Below, piece by piece: positions 1 to 8,789 of a stretch of 34,351 nt of DNA; within the stretch, counting starts at the first letter, position 1; the number at the start of each line of letters is the position of its first letter. Origin of the DNA: an uncultured Collinsella sp. GTDB lineage: Bacteria > Actinomycetota > Coriobacteriia > Coriobacteriales > Coriobacteriaceae. The DNA lies in assembly GCA_900538305.1 (NCBI GenBank), contig UPXY01000019.1, forward strand, positions 1-34,351, read 5' to 3'. A model generated the notes under the pieces. The model ran no database searches, was not told the origin of the DNA, and saw nothing but the letters and a program-made list of their open reading frames with translations. Made by a program: the position numbers and the translations under genes.

Positions 1-106
1 GGCGCCGACCTGCGTCGACGCCTCTAAAGCGGACACACTTTTTGTCCTATAAGCCGGTTTTTGTGCAGCAATCAATGCAAATGTATCCTCGTCTGCACGG
101 TTTATT

Positions 107-1027
107 CTAGACATCCAGGGAGAACGTCTTCATGACGCGCGGGAACTCCTTCAGCATGAAGCGCTCGAACTCGAGAAAGCGCGCGCTGCGGTAGTCGCGC
201 GCGGTCACCGCGAAGACCGACACGGAGAGGTTGTCGGGCGGGGCGAGGCGTAGCATCTTGCCGTCCTCGATCGTCGAGAAGCTCGGCACGCCCACGCCGA
301 AGGCGAATCCATGTTCGTCGGCGACGAGCTTCGCGAACTCCTCGCGCGATCGTATCTTCACCTGGGGAGACGTCAGGCCGCGTGATAGATAGCGCTTGAG
401 GATCGTTTCGTTGAAATCGTCGAGTCCCTCCGCATAGCAAACGGGATACTCCGCGAGTTCGTCCATCCGAACCGTCTCGCGCTGCGCGAGCGGATGCTTG
501 CCCGAAACGAATACGCCGGTCGGAAGGCTTCCGATCGCCACTGTCGTGCAGCGTGGGTCAGAGTACTCCCCCACGGTGATAAGCGCGTCGAGGTCATGCG
601 CGAGGAGCCGAGGGATCGCCTCGAAGCCCGGGCACAGACCAAGACTTACCTCCATGCCGAGCTGGCGCTCGAGGAAGCGCTCGATCCCATGACAAACCGC
701 AGCATCATTATGGAACGACGGTATGGCGAGGAGAATGCTGAGGGCATCGTCATCGCTTTTCATGCGTCCACGCTGCGCCTTCGCGAACGCGCCGGCACCG
801 TCGAATGCGGTAAGGGCTGCGCGCGCGTATTCGTCGAACTCCCGACCGAACTGCGTGGCCGTCGCGCCTTTGCTCCTCCTCAGGAAGAGCGGCAAGCCCA
901 GCTCTTCCTCGAGCGCACCGAGCGCTTTCGAGACGGCCTGGACAGACACGCCCTCCGCCCGCGCAGCACCGGAAAAGGTGCCGATGCGCATAACGGAGCA
1001 GAAGTAACGAAGTTGCTGTATATTCAT
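107..1027 (-). CDS. LysR family transcriptional regulator
   Basis: DNA-binding regulator of 306 aa, the usual LysR length. The N-terminal winged helix-turn-helix covers about residues 1-60: it opens MNIQQLRYF, and the recognition region reads SVQAVSKALGALEEELG followed by LFLRR. The rest fits a periplasmic-binding-like effector domain (about 90-300). An upstream start at 1099 is open in frame, but that extension is only the translation of a leader inverted repeat, and the family begins at MNIQQL, so the ATG at 1027 is chosen. A TATAAT at 1103-1108 gives a leader of about 70 nt with a strong hairpin. No target gene can be named: the downstream neighbour lies outside the window. The ligand is unknown. 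Confidence 0.9.
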   Translation of the reverse strand: MNIQQLRYFCSVMRIGTFSGAARAEGVSVQAVSKALGALEEELGLPLFLRRSKGATATQFGREFDEYARAALTAFDGAGAFAKAQRGRMKSDDDALSILLAIPSFHNDAAVCHGIERFLERQLGMEVSLGLCPGFEAIPRLLAHDLDALITVGEYSDPRCTTVAIGSLPTGVFVSGKHPLAQRETVRMDELAEYPVCYAEGLDDFNETILKRYLSRGLTSPQVKIRSREEFAKLVADEHGFAFGVGVPSFSTIEDGKMLRLAPPDNLSVSVFAVTARDYRSARFLEFERFMLKEFPRVMKTFSLDV

Positions 1028-1030
1028 ACT

Positions 1031-1100
1031 AATGACCACCACAAGCACGGATGAGCTGGGGCTCCTGCGAGTCCCCAGCTCATCGGTATTGACGGTCATT
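1031..1100 (-). promoter_or_regulatory. Structured 5' leader of the LysR gene
   Basis: Two perfect 12-bp arms, GATGAGCTGGGG (1050-1061) and CCCCAGCTCATC (1073-1084), flank an 11-nt loop. An outer pair, AATGACC (1031-1037) and GGTCATT (1094-1100), closes a larger structure. On the minus strand it begins next to the predicted transcription start and ends 3 nt before the ATG, so the outer pair covers the weak GGTGGT ribosome-binding region. There is no T-tract, so it is not an ordinary terminator. It may be an autoregulatory operator or a translation-control hairpin. Confidence 0.6.
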
Positions 1101-1102
1101 CA

Positions 1103-1108
1103 ATTATA
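1103..1108 (-). promoter_or_regulatory. Predicted -10 box of the LysR gene
   Basis: A perfect TATAAT on the minus strand, 75 nt upstream of the chosen ATG. The -35 at 17-bp spacing is poor (ACCTTT). It would start the transcript at about 1096, at the foot of the leader hairpin. Confidence 0.5.
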
Positions 1109-1150
1109 CGGAACCACCCGTAGCGAAAGGTCGCATGCCAACCGCATCAA

Positions 1151-1171
1151 CCGTCGCTTGAGACGCGACGG
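1151..1171 (-). terminator. Weak hairpin downstream of valS
   Basis: CCGTCGC (1151-1157) and GCGACGG (1165-1171) form a 7-bp stem with a 7-nt loop about 60 nt past the valS stop. No run of T follows on the minus strand, so termination is only a possibility. No better terminator was seen between valS and the LysR gene. Confidence 0.25.
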
Positions 1172-1230
1172 GACGGTACGCCCGCGCGACCTGGCACATG
1201 CCGTTCCTACAAGGTGCACCGGCCTCCTTG

Positions 1231-3963
1231 CTAGGAGAAATCGACGAGCTGCACCTTAAGCGAGGCGATCTGCGAACGCAGCTCCTCAGCGCGGTCGCGC
1301 TTCTTCTGCACGACCTCGGGCGCGGCCTTGGCGACGAAGCCCTCGTTCGCGAGCGTCTTCTCAGCGCCGGCGAGCTCCTTTTCAGCCTTGGCGATCTCCT
1401 TCTCGATGCGGGCGCGCTCGGCAGCGAAGTCCACAAGATCGCCCACGATCACATAGGCATCGAAATCGGGCCCGGCGAGGGCGATGGAGCCCGCCGGCTT
1501 CTCGGCAAGCGCATCGGTAGAGATACCGAGCGAGCCCACGCGAGCAAACGTGCAGATGAAGTCCGCCATGCCGCGAATGGCTTCGGCAACCTCGCGAGAA
1601 GCGGCGCGAACATGCACGTCGAGTTGCTCCTTGGGGCTGATGCGGTAGCGAGCGCGCGTGGAACGAACGTCCGTCACCACCGCACGCGTGAGCTCAAAGG
1701 CGCGCTCAGCGGGTTCGTCGATCCACTGCGCATACGCCTCCGGCTCCGGCCAAGCTGCCACCATGAGCGCGTCAGCGCGACGGCTCTCCCCCGCCTCGTC
1801 GACGTCGAGGGCGCTCGCCGGCATGGCATCCCAAATGGCCTCGGTCACGAACGGCATGAAGGGGTGCATAAGGCGCAGGCAGGTGTCGAGCACGAAGATG
1901 AGGTTGCGCTGCGCCTGCAGGCGGTCGGCGCCGTCTTCGCCCACCACGTTCAGCCGCGTCTTGGTAACCTCCACATACCAGTCGCAGACCTCGTTCCAGA
2001 AGAACGCCTGCACGTTGCGAACGACATCTCCAAAGTTGTAGGTCTCGATGCCCTCGGTCACGGCGCGCACCTGCTTGGCCAGGCGACTGAACATCCAGGC
2101 GTCGGCCGCGGTCTCGATTACGGGTTTGCCAGGCTCGTAACCCTCCATGTTCATAAGGAGGAAGCGGCTCGCGTTCCAGATCTTCGTGACGAACGCGCGT
2201 GCCTGCTCCGTGCGGGCGCTACCCAAAAACTCGTGCGTCTTCTTATCGATATCTGCGTCGAACTTCACATCCTGGTTGTTCGTGAAGAGCGAGAGCAGAT
2301 TGAAGCGCATGGCGTCGGCACCGTACTTGTCGATGAGGTCCATAGGGTCGACGCCGTTGCCCTTGCTCTTGGACATGCGGCTGCCGTCCTTGGCGAGGAT
2401 CGTGGGATAGATCACAACATCGCGGAAGGGCTCTTCGCCCAGGAAGTACTCGGAGCTCATGATCATGCGCGCCACCCAGAGGGCGATGATGTCGCGCGCG
2501 GTGACGAGCGCCGTGGTGGGATGATGCCCCTCGAGCTCCTCGGGTCGCTGCGGCCAGCCCTGTGTGGCGAACGTCCACAACTGGGAGCTGAACCAGGTAT
2601 CCAGCACGTTCTCATCCTGGTGCACGTGATGTCCGCCGCACTTGGGGCACACGCCCGTGTCCTCCATGAGCGCGTCCTCCCATCCACAGTCTTCGCAGTA
2701 GAAGACCGGGATGCGGTGTCCCCACCAGAGCTGGCGCGAGATGCACCAATCCTTGAGGTTTTCCATCCACGTGAGGTAACTCTGCTTCCAGCGCTCGGCG
2801 TTGAAGCGCACCCTCCCGCTCTCGACCGCCTCGATGGCCGGTCCCTTGAGCTTGTCCACAGCGACGAACCACTGCTCGGAGAGCCAGGGCTCGAGCGTGG
2901 TATCGCAGCGATAACAGTGCATGACGGAGTGCTCATGCTCCTCAATGTGGTCGAGCAGGCCGTGCTCCTCGAACCACGCGACCACCGCCTCGCGGCACTC
3001 GTCGCGGCTCATGCCGGTGAACGAACCGTAGCCCTCCACCACGACCGCGTGCTCATCGAAGATGTTGATCTGCGGGAGGTCGTGTGCGACGCCCATGGCG
3101 TAGTCGTTGGGGTCGTGCGCAGGCGTGACCTTCACGAAACCCGTGCCAAAGCCGGCATCGACGTGCCAATCGTCGAAGATGGGAATCTCGCGATCGACGA
3201 TGGGCAGCTTCACGGTCTTACCAATGAACGCGGACTTCTCCGGATCCTTCGGCGAGACCGCAACGCCCGTGTCGCCGAGCATGGTCTCGGGGCGCGTGGT
3301 TGCCACGACGATGTAGTCCTGGCCGTTCACCGGCTCCGTAAGCGGATAGCGCAGGTACCAGAGGTGCCCCTGCTCGTCCTTGTACTCTGCCTCGTCGTCG
3401 GAGATGGCGGTGGTGCAGCTCGGGCACCAGTTCACGATGCGCTTGCCCCGATAGATGAGGCCGTCGTGATACCAATCGCAAAACACGCGACGAACCGCTT
3501 CGGCGTATTCCGGATCCATCGTGAAGCGCTCATGCTCGAAATCCACAGAGCAACCCATGCGACGAATCTGGTTCTGGATGATGCCGCCGTACTCATGCGT
3601 CCAGTCCCAGCACGCATCGAGGAACGCCTCTCGTCCCATCTCAAGGCGGTTCTTGCCCTCGCTCTTGAGCTTCTTGTCCACCTTCGTCTGCGTGGCAATG
3701 CCCGCATGATCCGTACCCAAGATCCAGCGCGTGGAGCGGCCGCGCATGCGCGCCTCGCGCACGATCGCGTCCTGGATGGAATCGTCGAGGGCATGGCCCA
3801 TATGCAGCATGCCGGTGACATTCGGCGGCGGGATGACGACGGTGCAGTCGCCCGCTCCGGGATAGCGCTCTGGTTTGCGCTGGTAGTACCCACCGGCAAG
3901 CCACTTCTCCAAGATCTTCGGCTCGGTCGAAGCAGGGTCGTATGTCTTCGGCATCTCTTCCAT
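1231..3963 (-). CDS. valS: Valine--tRNA ligase
   Basis: Class I aminoacyl-tRNA synthetase of 910 aa that charges tRNA-Val and edits misactivated threonine. The HIGH-type motif is HMGH at residues 54-57, after PPPNVTG. The KMSKS-type motif is MSKSK at 530-534, followed by GNGVDP. Two CxxC pairs around residues 420-440 (CEDCGW and CPKCGG) look like a zinc site in the insertion domain. The C-terminus is the charged coiled coil typical of ValRS (ERARIEKEIAKAEKELAGAE). The ORF is open further upstream, but the family starts near MEEMPKTYD and GGAAGGA lies just before 3963. No T-box leader was found. An extended -10 upstream gives it its own promoter. Confidence 0.97.
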   Translation of the reverse strand: MEEMPKTYDPASTEPKILEKWLAGGYYQRKPERYPGAGDCTVVIPPPNVTGMLHMGHALDDSIQDAIVREARMRGRSTRWILGTDHAGIATQTKVDKKLKSEGKNRLEMGREAFLDACWDWTHEYGGIIQNQIRRMGCSVDFEHERFTMDPEYAEAVRRVFCDWYHDGLIYRGKRIVNWCPSCTTAISDDEAEYKDEQGHLWYLRYPLTEPVNGQDYIVVATTRPETMLGDTGVAVSPKDPEKSAFIGKTVKLPIVDREIPIFDDWHVDAGFGTGFVKVTPAHDPNDYAMGVAHDLPQINIFDEHAVVVEGYGSFTGMSRDECREAVVAWFEEHGLLDHIEEHEHSVMHCYRCDTTLEPWLSEQWFVAVDKLKGPAIEAVESGRVRFNAERWKQSYLTWMENLKDWCISRQLWWGHRIPVFYCEDCGWEDALMEDTGVCPKCGGHHVHQDENVLDTWFSSQLWTFATQGWPQRPEELEGHHPTTALVTARDIIALWVARMIMSSEYFLGEEPFRDVVIYPTILAKDGSRMSKSKGNGVDPMDLIDKYGADAMRFNLLSLFTNNQDVKFDADIDKKTHEFLGSARTEQARAFVTKIWNASRFLLMNMEGYEPGKPVIETAADAWMFSRLAKQVRAVTEGIETYNFGDVVRNVQAFFWNEVCDWYVEVTKTRLNVVGEDGADRLQAQRNLIFVLDTCLRLMHPFMPFVTEAIWDAMPASALDVDEAGESRRADALMVAAWPEPEAYAQWIDEPAERAFELTRAVVTDVRSTRARYRISPKEQLDVHVRAASREVAEAIRGMADFICTFARVGSLGISTDALAEKPAGSIALAGPDFDAYVIVGDLVDFAAERARIEKEIAKAEKELAGAEKTLANEGFVAKAAPEVVQKKRDRAEELRSQIASLKVQLVDFS

Positions 3964-4035
3964 AGATGGAGTCCTTCCAAAAGCATCAGCCCGTGAACGA
4001 ACGGGTCGACTGGCGTTGATTTTCGCATAGCCGAA

Positions 4036-4044
4036 AGGATAGCA
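4036..4044 (-). promoter_or_regulatory. Predicted extended -10 promoter of valS
   Basis: On the minus strand the sequence reads TGCTATCCT, an extended -10 element (TGn plus TATCCT), about 75 nt before the valS ATG. The -35 is poor. The placement between the clpX terminator and valS is sensible. Confidence 0.4.
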
Positions 4045-4144
4045 CAGGCGCCCTTGCGTCACCCGCTCTGCTATGTGATGACACAAGTTGTAGCAACGAA
4101 TCCAACGACCGCAGCGACATGGCACCTAACCGCCCGGCCTCATA

Positions 4145-4202
4145 GCTAAAAAATGCGGAAACCGTCACGAAGGGCTCTCTAAAGCTCTCTTCGTGACGGT
4201 TT
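4145..4202 (-). terminator. Rho-independent terminator after clpX
   Basis: AAACCGTCACGAAG (4159-4172) and CTTCGTGACGGTTT (4189-4202) form a perfect 14-bp stem. On the minus strand it is followed by CCGCATTTTTT. It lies between the clpX stop (4285) and the valS start, separating the two transcripts. Confidence 0.8.
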
Positions 4203-4284
4203 GGACAATTTCTAGCAACGAGGCTAACGCAGAACGGCGAGCTCGGCGCGCTCACAGCCGGCGCGCTATCGGGCAGCGCACGGT

Positions 4285-5735
<1,451 letters not shown>

Positions 5736-5736
<1 letters not shown>

Positions 5737-6359
5737 TATTCAGCACCTTTCGAAGCATCCGCGCGAGAAGCGATGATGCGGTCCACGAGGCCGTAGGAAA
5801 GCGCGGCTTCAGCGCGCAGGTAATGGTCGCGCTCGGTGTCGCGCTCGACCTTCTTGATGGGCTGGCCGGTCGCATCGGAGAGGATACGGTTCAGGTTGTG
5901 ACGAGTTTCCTTGATCTCCTGCGCGACGATCTCGATCTCGGTCTGCTGGCCGCTCGCGCCGCCACTCGGCTGATGGATCATAACCATGGAATTCGGCAGG
6001 CAGAAGCGCTTGCCCTTCGCGCCGCACGCGAGGAGCACCGCGGCCATGGAAGCAGCCATGCCCACGCAGATGGTCGAAACGTCCGGCTTGATGAAGTTCA
6101 TGGTGTCGAGAATCGCGAGACCGGAGTAGACCTCGCCACCCGGCGAGTTGATGTAGAGCGAGATGTCCTTCTCCGCATCCTGGCTCTCGAGGTGCAGAAG
6201 CTGCGCGATCACGAGGTTCGCGGTCACGGAGTTGATCTCTTCGCCCAGAAAGACGATGCGGTCGTTCAAGAGGCGCGAGTAGATGTCGTAGCTACGCTCA
6301 CCGCGCGGCGTCTGCTCGATGACGTAGGGCACAAGCGCGGAATCGATTCGGGAGATCAT
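5736..6359 (-). CDS. clpP: ATP-dependent Clp protease proteolytic subunit ClpP
   Basis: Serine peptidase subunit of 207 aa that forms the proteolytic barrel capped by ClpX. The nucleophile is S104 in GMAASMA and the base is H129 in MIHQPSGG. The Asp of the triad is in the segment after DATGQPIKKVERDTERD. YINSPGGEVYSG is the usual substrate-strand region. The ATG at 6359 is preferred to the TTG at 6395 because GGAAAGGAG stands just upstream and the length then matches the family. It is co-directional with tig upstream and clpX downstream. No CIRCE or CtsR-type operator was recognised. Confidence 0.97.
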
Positions 6360-6401
6360 GCGGCTCCTTTCCAGTGGTTCGAACGTGGATTCCAAGAAAC
6401 G

Positions 6402-6445
6402 CGTACGGTGGCCAGAGCCCGCTGCGCGAGGCCGACCACCGTACG
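6402..6445 (-). terminator. Hairpin between tig and clpP
   Basis: CGTACGGTGG (6402-6411) and CCACCGTACG (6436-6445) form a perfect 10-bp stem with a 24-nt loop in the 150-bp gap. On the minus strand it is followed by CGTTTCTT, a poor T-tract. It could be a weak terminator or attenuator, or a processing site that sets tig against clpPX expression. Confidence 0.4.
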
Positions 6446-6509
6446 ATCGCGTTGGTTTACCGGTATGGAACGATACCCATATCGAACGAGGTTATACCGA
6501 GGGCGTGCG

Positions 6510-7850
6510 CTACTCGGCAGCCTCCTCGGCGTCCTGTTCCTCGGCAGCGCGGGCGGTCTCGTCGACCTCCGTCACCTGGGCGTTCTCCACGAGCCAGTCG
6601 CAAGCCTTCGAACGGCGGATGGAGTCGCGCACGGCGGGCATGCGGCCATCGGCGGTGAACGCAGCCTTGGAGGCGTCGACGTCCTCGACGCCGGCGCGCT
6701 CGAACTCGGCGTTCACGTCATCCTCGGTGGCCTCGATCTTGAGCTCGCGAGCGAGCGCATCGAGGGCGAGCGACTCGCGGGCGACGTCATTTGCCTGCTG
6801 GTGCAGGTCGGCGATGAACTGATCGCTCGTAAGACGGTTGGCCTGGAGCCACTGGTCGAGGCTCATGCCACGCTGGGAGAGATTCGAGAGGAACTGCTGG
6901 CCAAGATCCTGGAACACGGACTGCTCGTAATCCTCGTCCATCTCCTCGAGCTCGAGACGCTCGGCGAGAGCGGTCACGCAACGGCTCTCCTTGATGCCGG
7001 GAAGGCGCGCCTCCTTGTCCTGCTCGATCTCGAGCTTCACGGCGTCGCGCATGGCGTCGACGCTGTCGAAGCCGAACGTCTCCTTGGCGAGCTCGTCGGT
7101 GAGCTCGGGGGTGATGCGGGCGCGGATGGACTTGACCGTCGCCTTGATCGCAGCCTCCTCGGCCTCTTCGCCTTCGGCGGCCTCAGGGGTCCAAGAGATC
7201 TCCTTGGACTCGTCGACCTTCATGCCCTTGAGCGCCTCCTCGACTGCCTCGGGAAGCGAGCCGGAGCCCACGAAGACCGCGCGACCCTCGCCGGCAAGCG
7301 ACTCGGCGTTCTTGACATCCTCGATATCGACCGTGAGGAAGTCTTCGGCCTCGACGCCGCGATCCGTGACGTCCTCGAACTTCACCTGATAGGCAAGGAG
7401 CATGTTCACCTGAGCATCGATCTCGGCCTCGGTGACCTCGGCGGGCGGCATCTCGATGGAAACGGCGTCATAGGAGGAGAGCGACGGCATGGGGCGAAGC
7501 TTGTATTGAACCTTGAAGGTGTAGTCCTCGCCGTCTTTCGCGAGATCGATCTCCTCGAGATCGGTGTTCTTGAAGTCGCCATCCTTCACGGGAACGATAT
7601 CGAGCTCATTGATGATCGCAGGCGCGGCAGCGGAGAGGAGCTCCTCGGTGGCGTTGGCGTGCGCAAGCTCGGGACCCACGGCCTTGTCGATGACCGGACG
7701 CGGAGCCTTGCCGGGACGGAAGCCGTGGAAGTTGTACTTCTTGGCGACGTCGCGGTACGCCTTCTTGACTGCGTTGTCGACGTCGGCGGCGGGGATGGTC
7801 ACCGTCGCGGTCAGGATACCGTTCTCGACGTCAGAATGAGTGATGTTCAA
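6510..7850 (-). CDS. tig: Trigger factor
   Basis: Ribosome-associated chaperone of 446 aa with peptidyl-prolyl isomerase activity that meets nascent chains at the tunnel exit. The ribosome-docking signature GFRPGK is at residues 43-48 in the N-terminal domain. An FKBP-like domain follows (about 150-250), then the C-terminal helical chaperone arms and an acidic tail (EEQDAEEAAE). The start is a TTG at 7850 with a perfect AGGAGG four bases upstream; the frame is open further 5' but that part covers tRNA sequence. Placing tig before clpP-clpX joins folding and degradation functions. Confidence 0.96.
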   Translation of the reverse strand: MNITHSDVENGILTATVTIPAADVDNAVKKAYRDVAKKYNFHGFRPGKAPRPVIDKAVGPELAHANATEELLSAAAPAIINELDIVPVKDGDFKNTDLEEIDLAKDGEDYTFKVQYKLRPMPSLSSYDAVSIEMPPAEVTEAEIDAQVNMLLAYQVKFEDVTDRGVEAEDFLTVDIEDVKNAESLAGEGRAVFVGSGSLPEAVEEALKGMKVDESKEISWTPEAAEGEEAEEAAIKATVKSIRARITPELTDELAKETFGFDSVDAMRDAVKLEIEQDKEARLPGIKESRCVTALAERLELEEMDEDYEQSVFQDLGQQFLSNLSQRGMSLDQWLQANRLTSDQFIADLHQQANDVARESLALDALARELKIEATEDDVNAEFERAGVEDVDASKAAFTADGRMPAVRDSIRRSKACDWLVENAQVTEVDETARAAEEQDAEEAAE

Positions 7851-7945
7851 CGTTCCTCCTCTAGTACCTACCCAGCATAGCTTCAGGTGCTGGAACCTGT
7901 TCGTCCATGAGCTGCCTGCGCGCGGATGGCGCGCGGCGCCTGCGG

Positions 7946-8029
<84 letters not shown>

Positions 8030-8049
8030 AATTCACGCACAGCTCTCGT

Positions 8050-8058
8050 ATGATAGCA
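8050..8058 (-). promoter_or_regulatory. Predicted extended -10 promoter of tRNA-Leu
   Basis: The minus strand reads TGCTATCAT, an extended -10, ending about 20 nt before the tRNA 5' end. The -35 is weak, as is usual with an extended -10. Confidence 0.45.
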
Positions 8059-8174
8059 GATACCGCCTGCAAGCACACGGTAAAGCTTCTCCCGTGCTGC
8101 GCTCACACGCAGCCCCCACAACGAAGGCCGTCTGACAGGTGCAATAGAAACCGCGCCTCGCTCCGGGGACGCCA

Positions 8175-8198
8175 CTCGGGGAACACCCCCCCCCCGAG
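8175..8198 (-). other. Hairpin with a ten-base homopolymer after the phosphoesterase
   Basis: A run of ten C (8186-8195; ten G on the minus strand) begins 3 nt after the phosphoesterase stop. CTCGGGG (8175-8181) pairs with CCCCGAG (8192-8198). No T-tract follows. The G-run could stall polymerase or fold into a G-rich structure, and is prone to length variation. Confidence 0.5.
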
Positions 8199-8789
8199 CT
8201 ACAGCTCGATGATCTGAGAACCGCAGGCGTTGATGACGCGCGTGCCGGACGGATGGGCGTGCTCGCGCTCGATGCGCCCATACTCCATATGCACGTGGCC
8301 ATGGACAAGAATGCGCGGCTGGAGCATCTCGAGCGCCACGTTGAACGCTTCGAACCCCTGATGCGGGTAATCGTCCAAATCTCCGTAGCCGCGCGGGGGC
8401 ACATGGGTCACCATGAGATCTGCCCCGCCCGTCCACTTCGTCCGAAGCGCAAGCTTGAACATGCGCCAACGCATCTCCTGCTCGGTGAAGCCGTAGACCC
8501 GGTCGTTGTAGCGCAGCGACCCCCCGAGCCCTATGACGCGCATGCCGGAGCATTCGACGATCTTGCCATCGATAGGCGTGCAACCGAGCGGCGGGTTTTC
8601 CTCATATCCCGTATCGTGGTTTCCCGGCACATAGAGCAGGGGCACGTTCGCGAGCGTCACGATGGTCTCGAGGTAGCTGGCGCGCAGGTCGCCACACGAA
8701 ACGATGAAGTCGATATGCCCGAGCTGCTCCAAGCCGGCACAGGTCGTGAGACGGTCTTCCTCGGTATCCGAGACGGCAAGGATCCTCAT
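8199..8789 (-). CDS. Calcineurin-like metallophosphoesterase
   Basis: Predicted cytosolic phosphodiesterase or phosphatase of 196 aa. Motifs of the binuclear-metal fold are seen in order: D8 in VSDTE, GD at 33-34, GNHD at 56-59, H129 in VTHVPP and GHVH at 164-167. The first motif is unusual: DxH is replaced by D8-T-E10, so a metal ligand differs from the standard form. The length and simple one-domain layout resemble YfcE/MJ0936-type enzymes. The start codon overlaps the stop of the BMP-domain gene (ATGA), so the two are translationally coupled and probably act in one process. The substrate is unknown; the partner's nucleoside-binding fold makes a nucleotide plausible. Confidence 0.85.
   Translation of the reverse strand: MRILAVSDTEEDRLTTCAGLEQLGHIDFIVSCGDLRASYLETIVTLANVPLLYVPGNHDTGYEENPPLGCTPIDGKIVECSGMRVIGLGGSLRYNDRVYGFTEQEMRWRMFKLALRTKWTGGADLMVTHVPPRGYGDLDDYPHQGFEAFNVALEMLQPRILVHGHVHMEYGRIEREHAHPSGTRVINACGSQIIEL

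Noticed and set aside
1198..3996. Long open frame (932 codons) on the plus strand opposite valS
   Set aside because: It is the antisense shadow of valS. Its translation has no recognisable domain, while the minus strand carries all ValRS motifs. GC-rich genes commonly show such frames.
3964..4140. T-box riboswitch upstream of valS
   Set aside because: Aminoacyl-tRNA synthetase genes are often T-box controlled, but the conserved AGGGTGG box and an antiterminator were not found.
6360..6395. TTG start for ClpP at 6395
   Set aside because: The ATG at 6359 has a good AAAGGAG site and gives the normal length.
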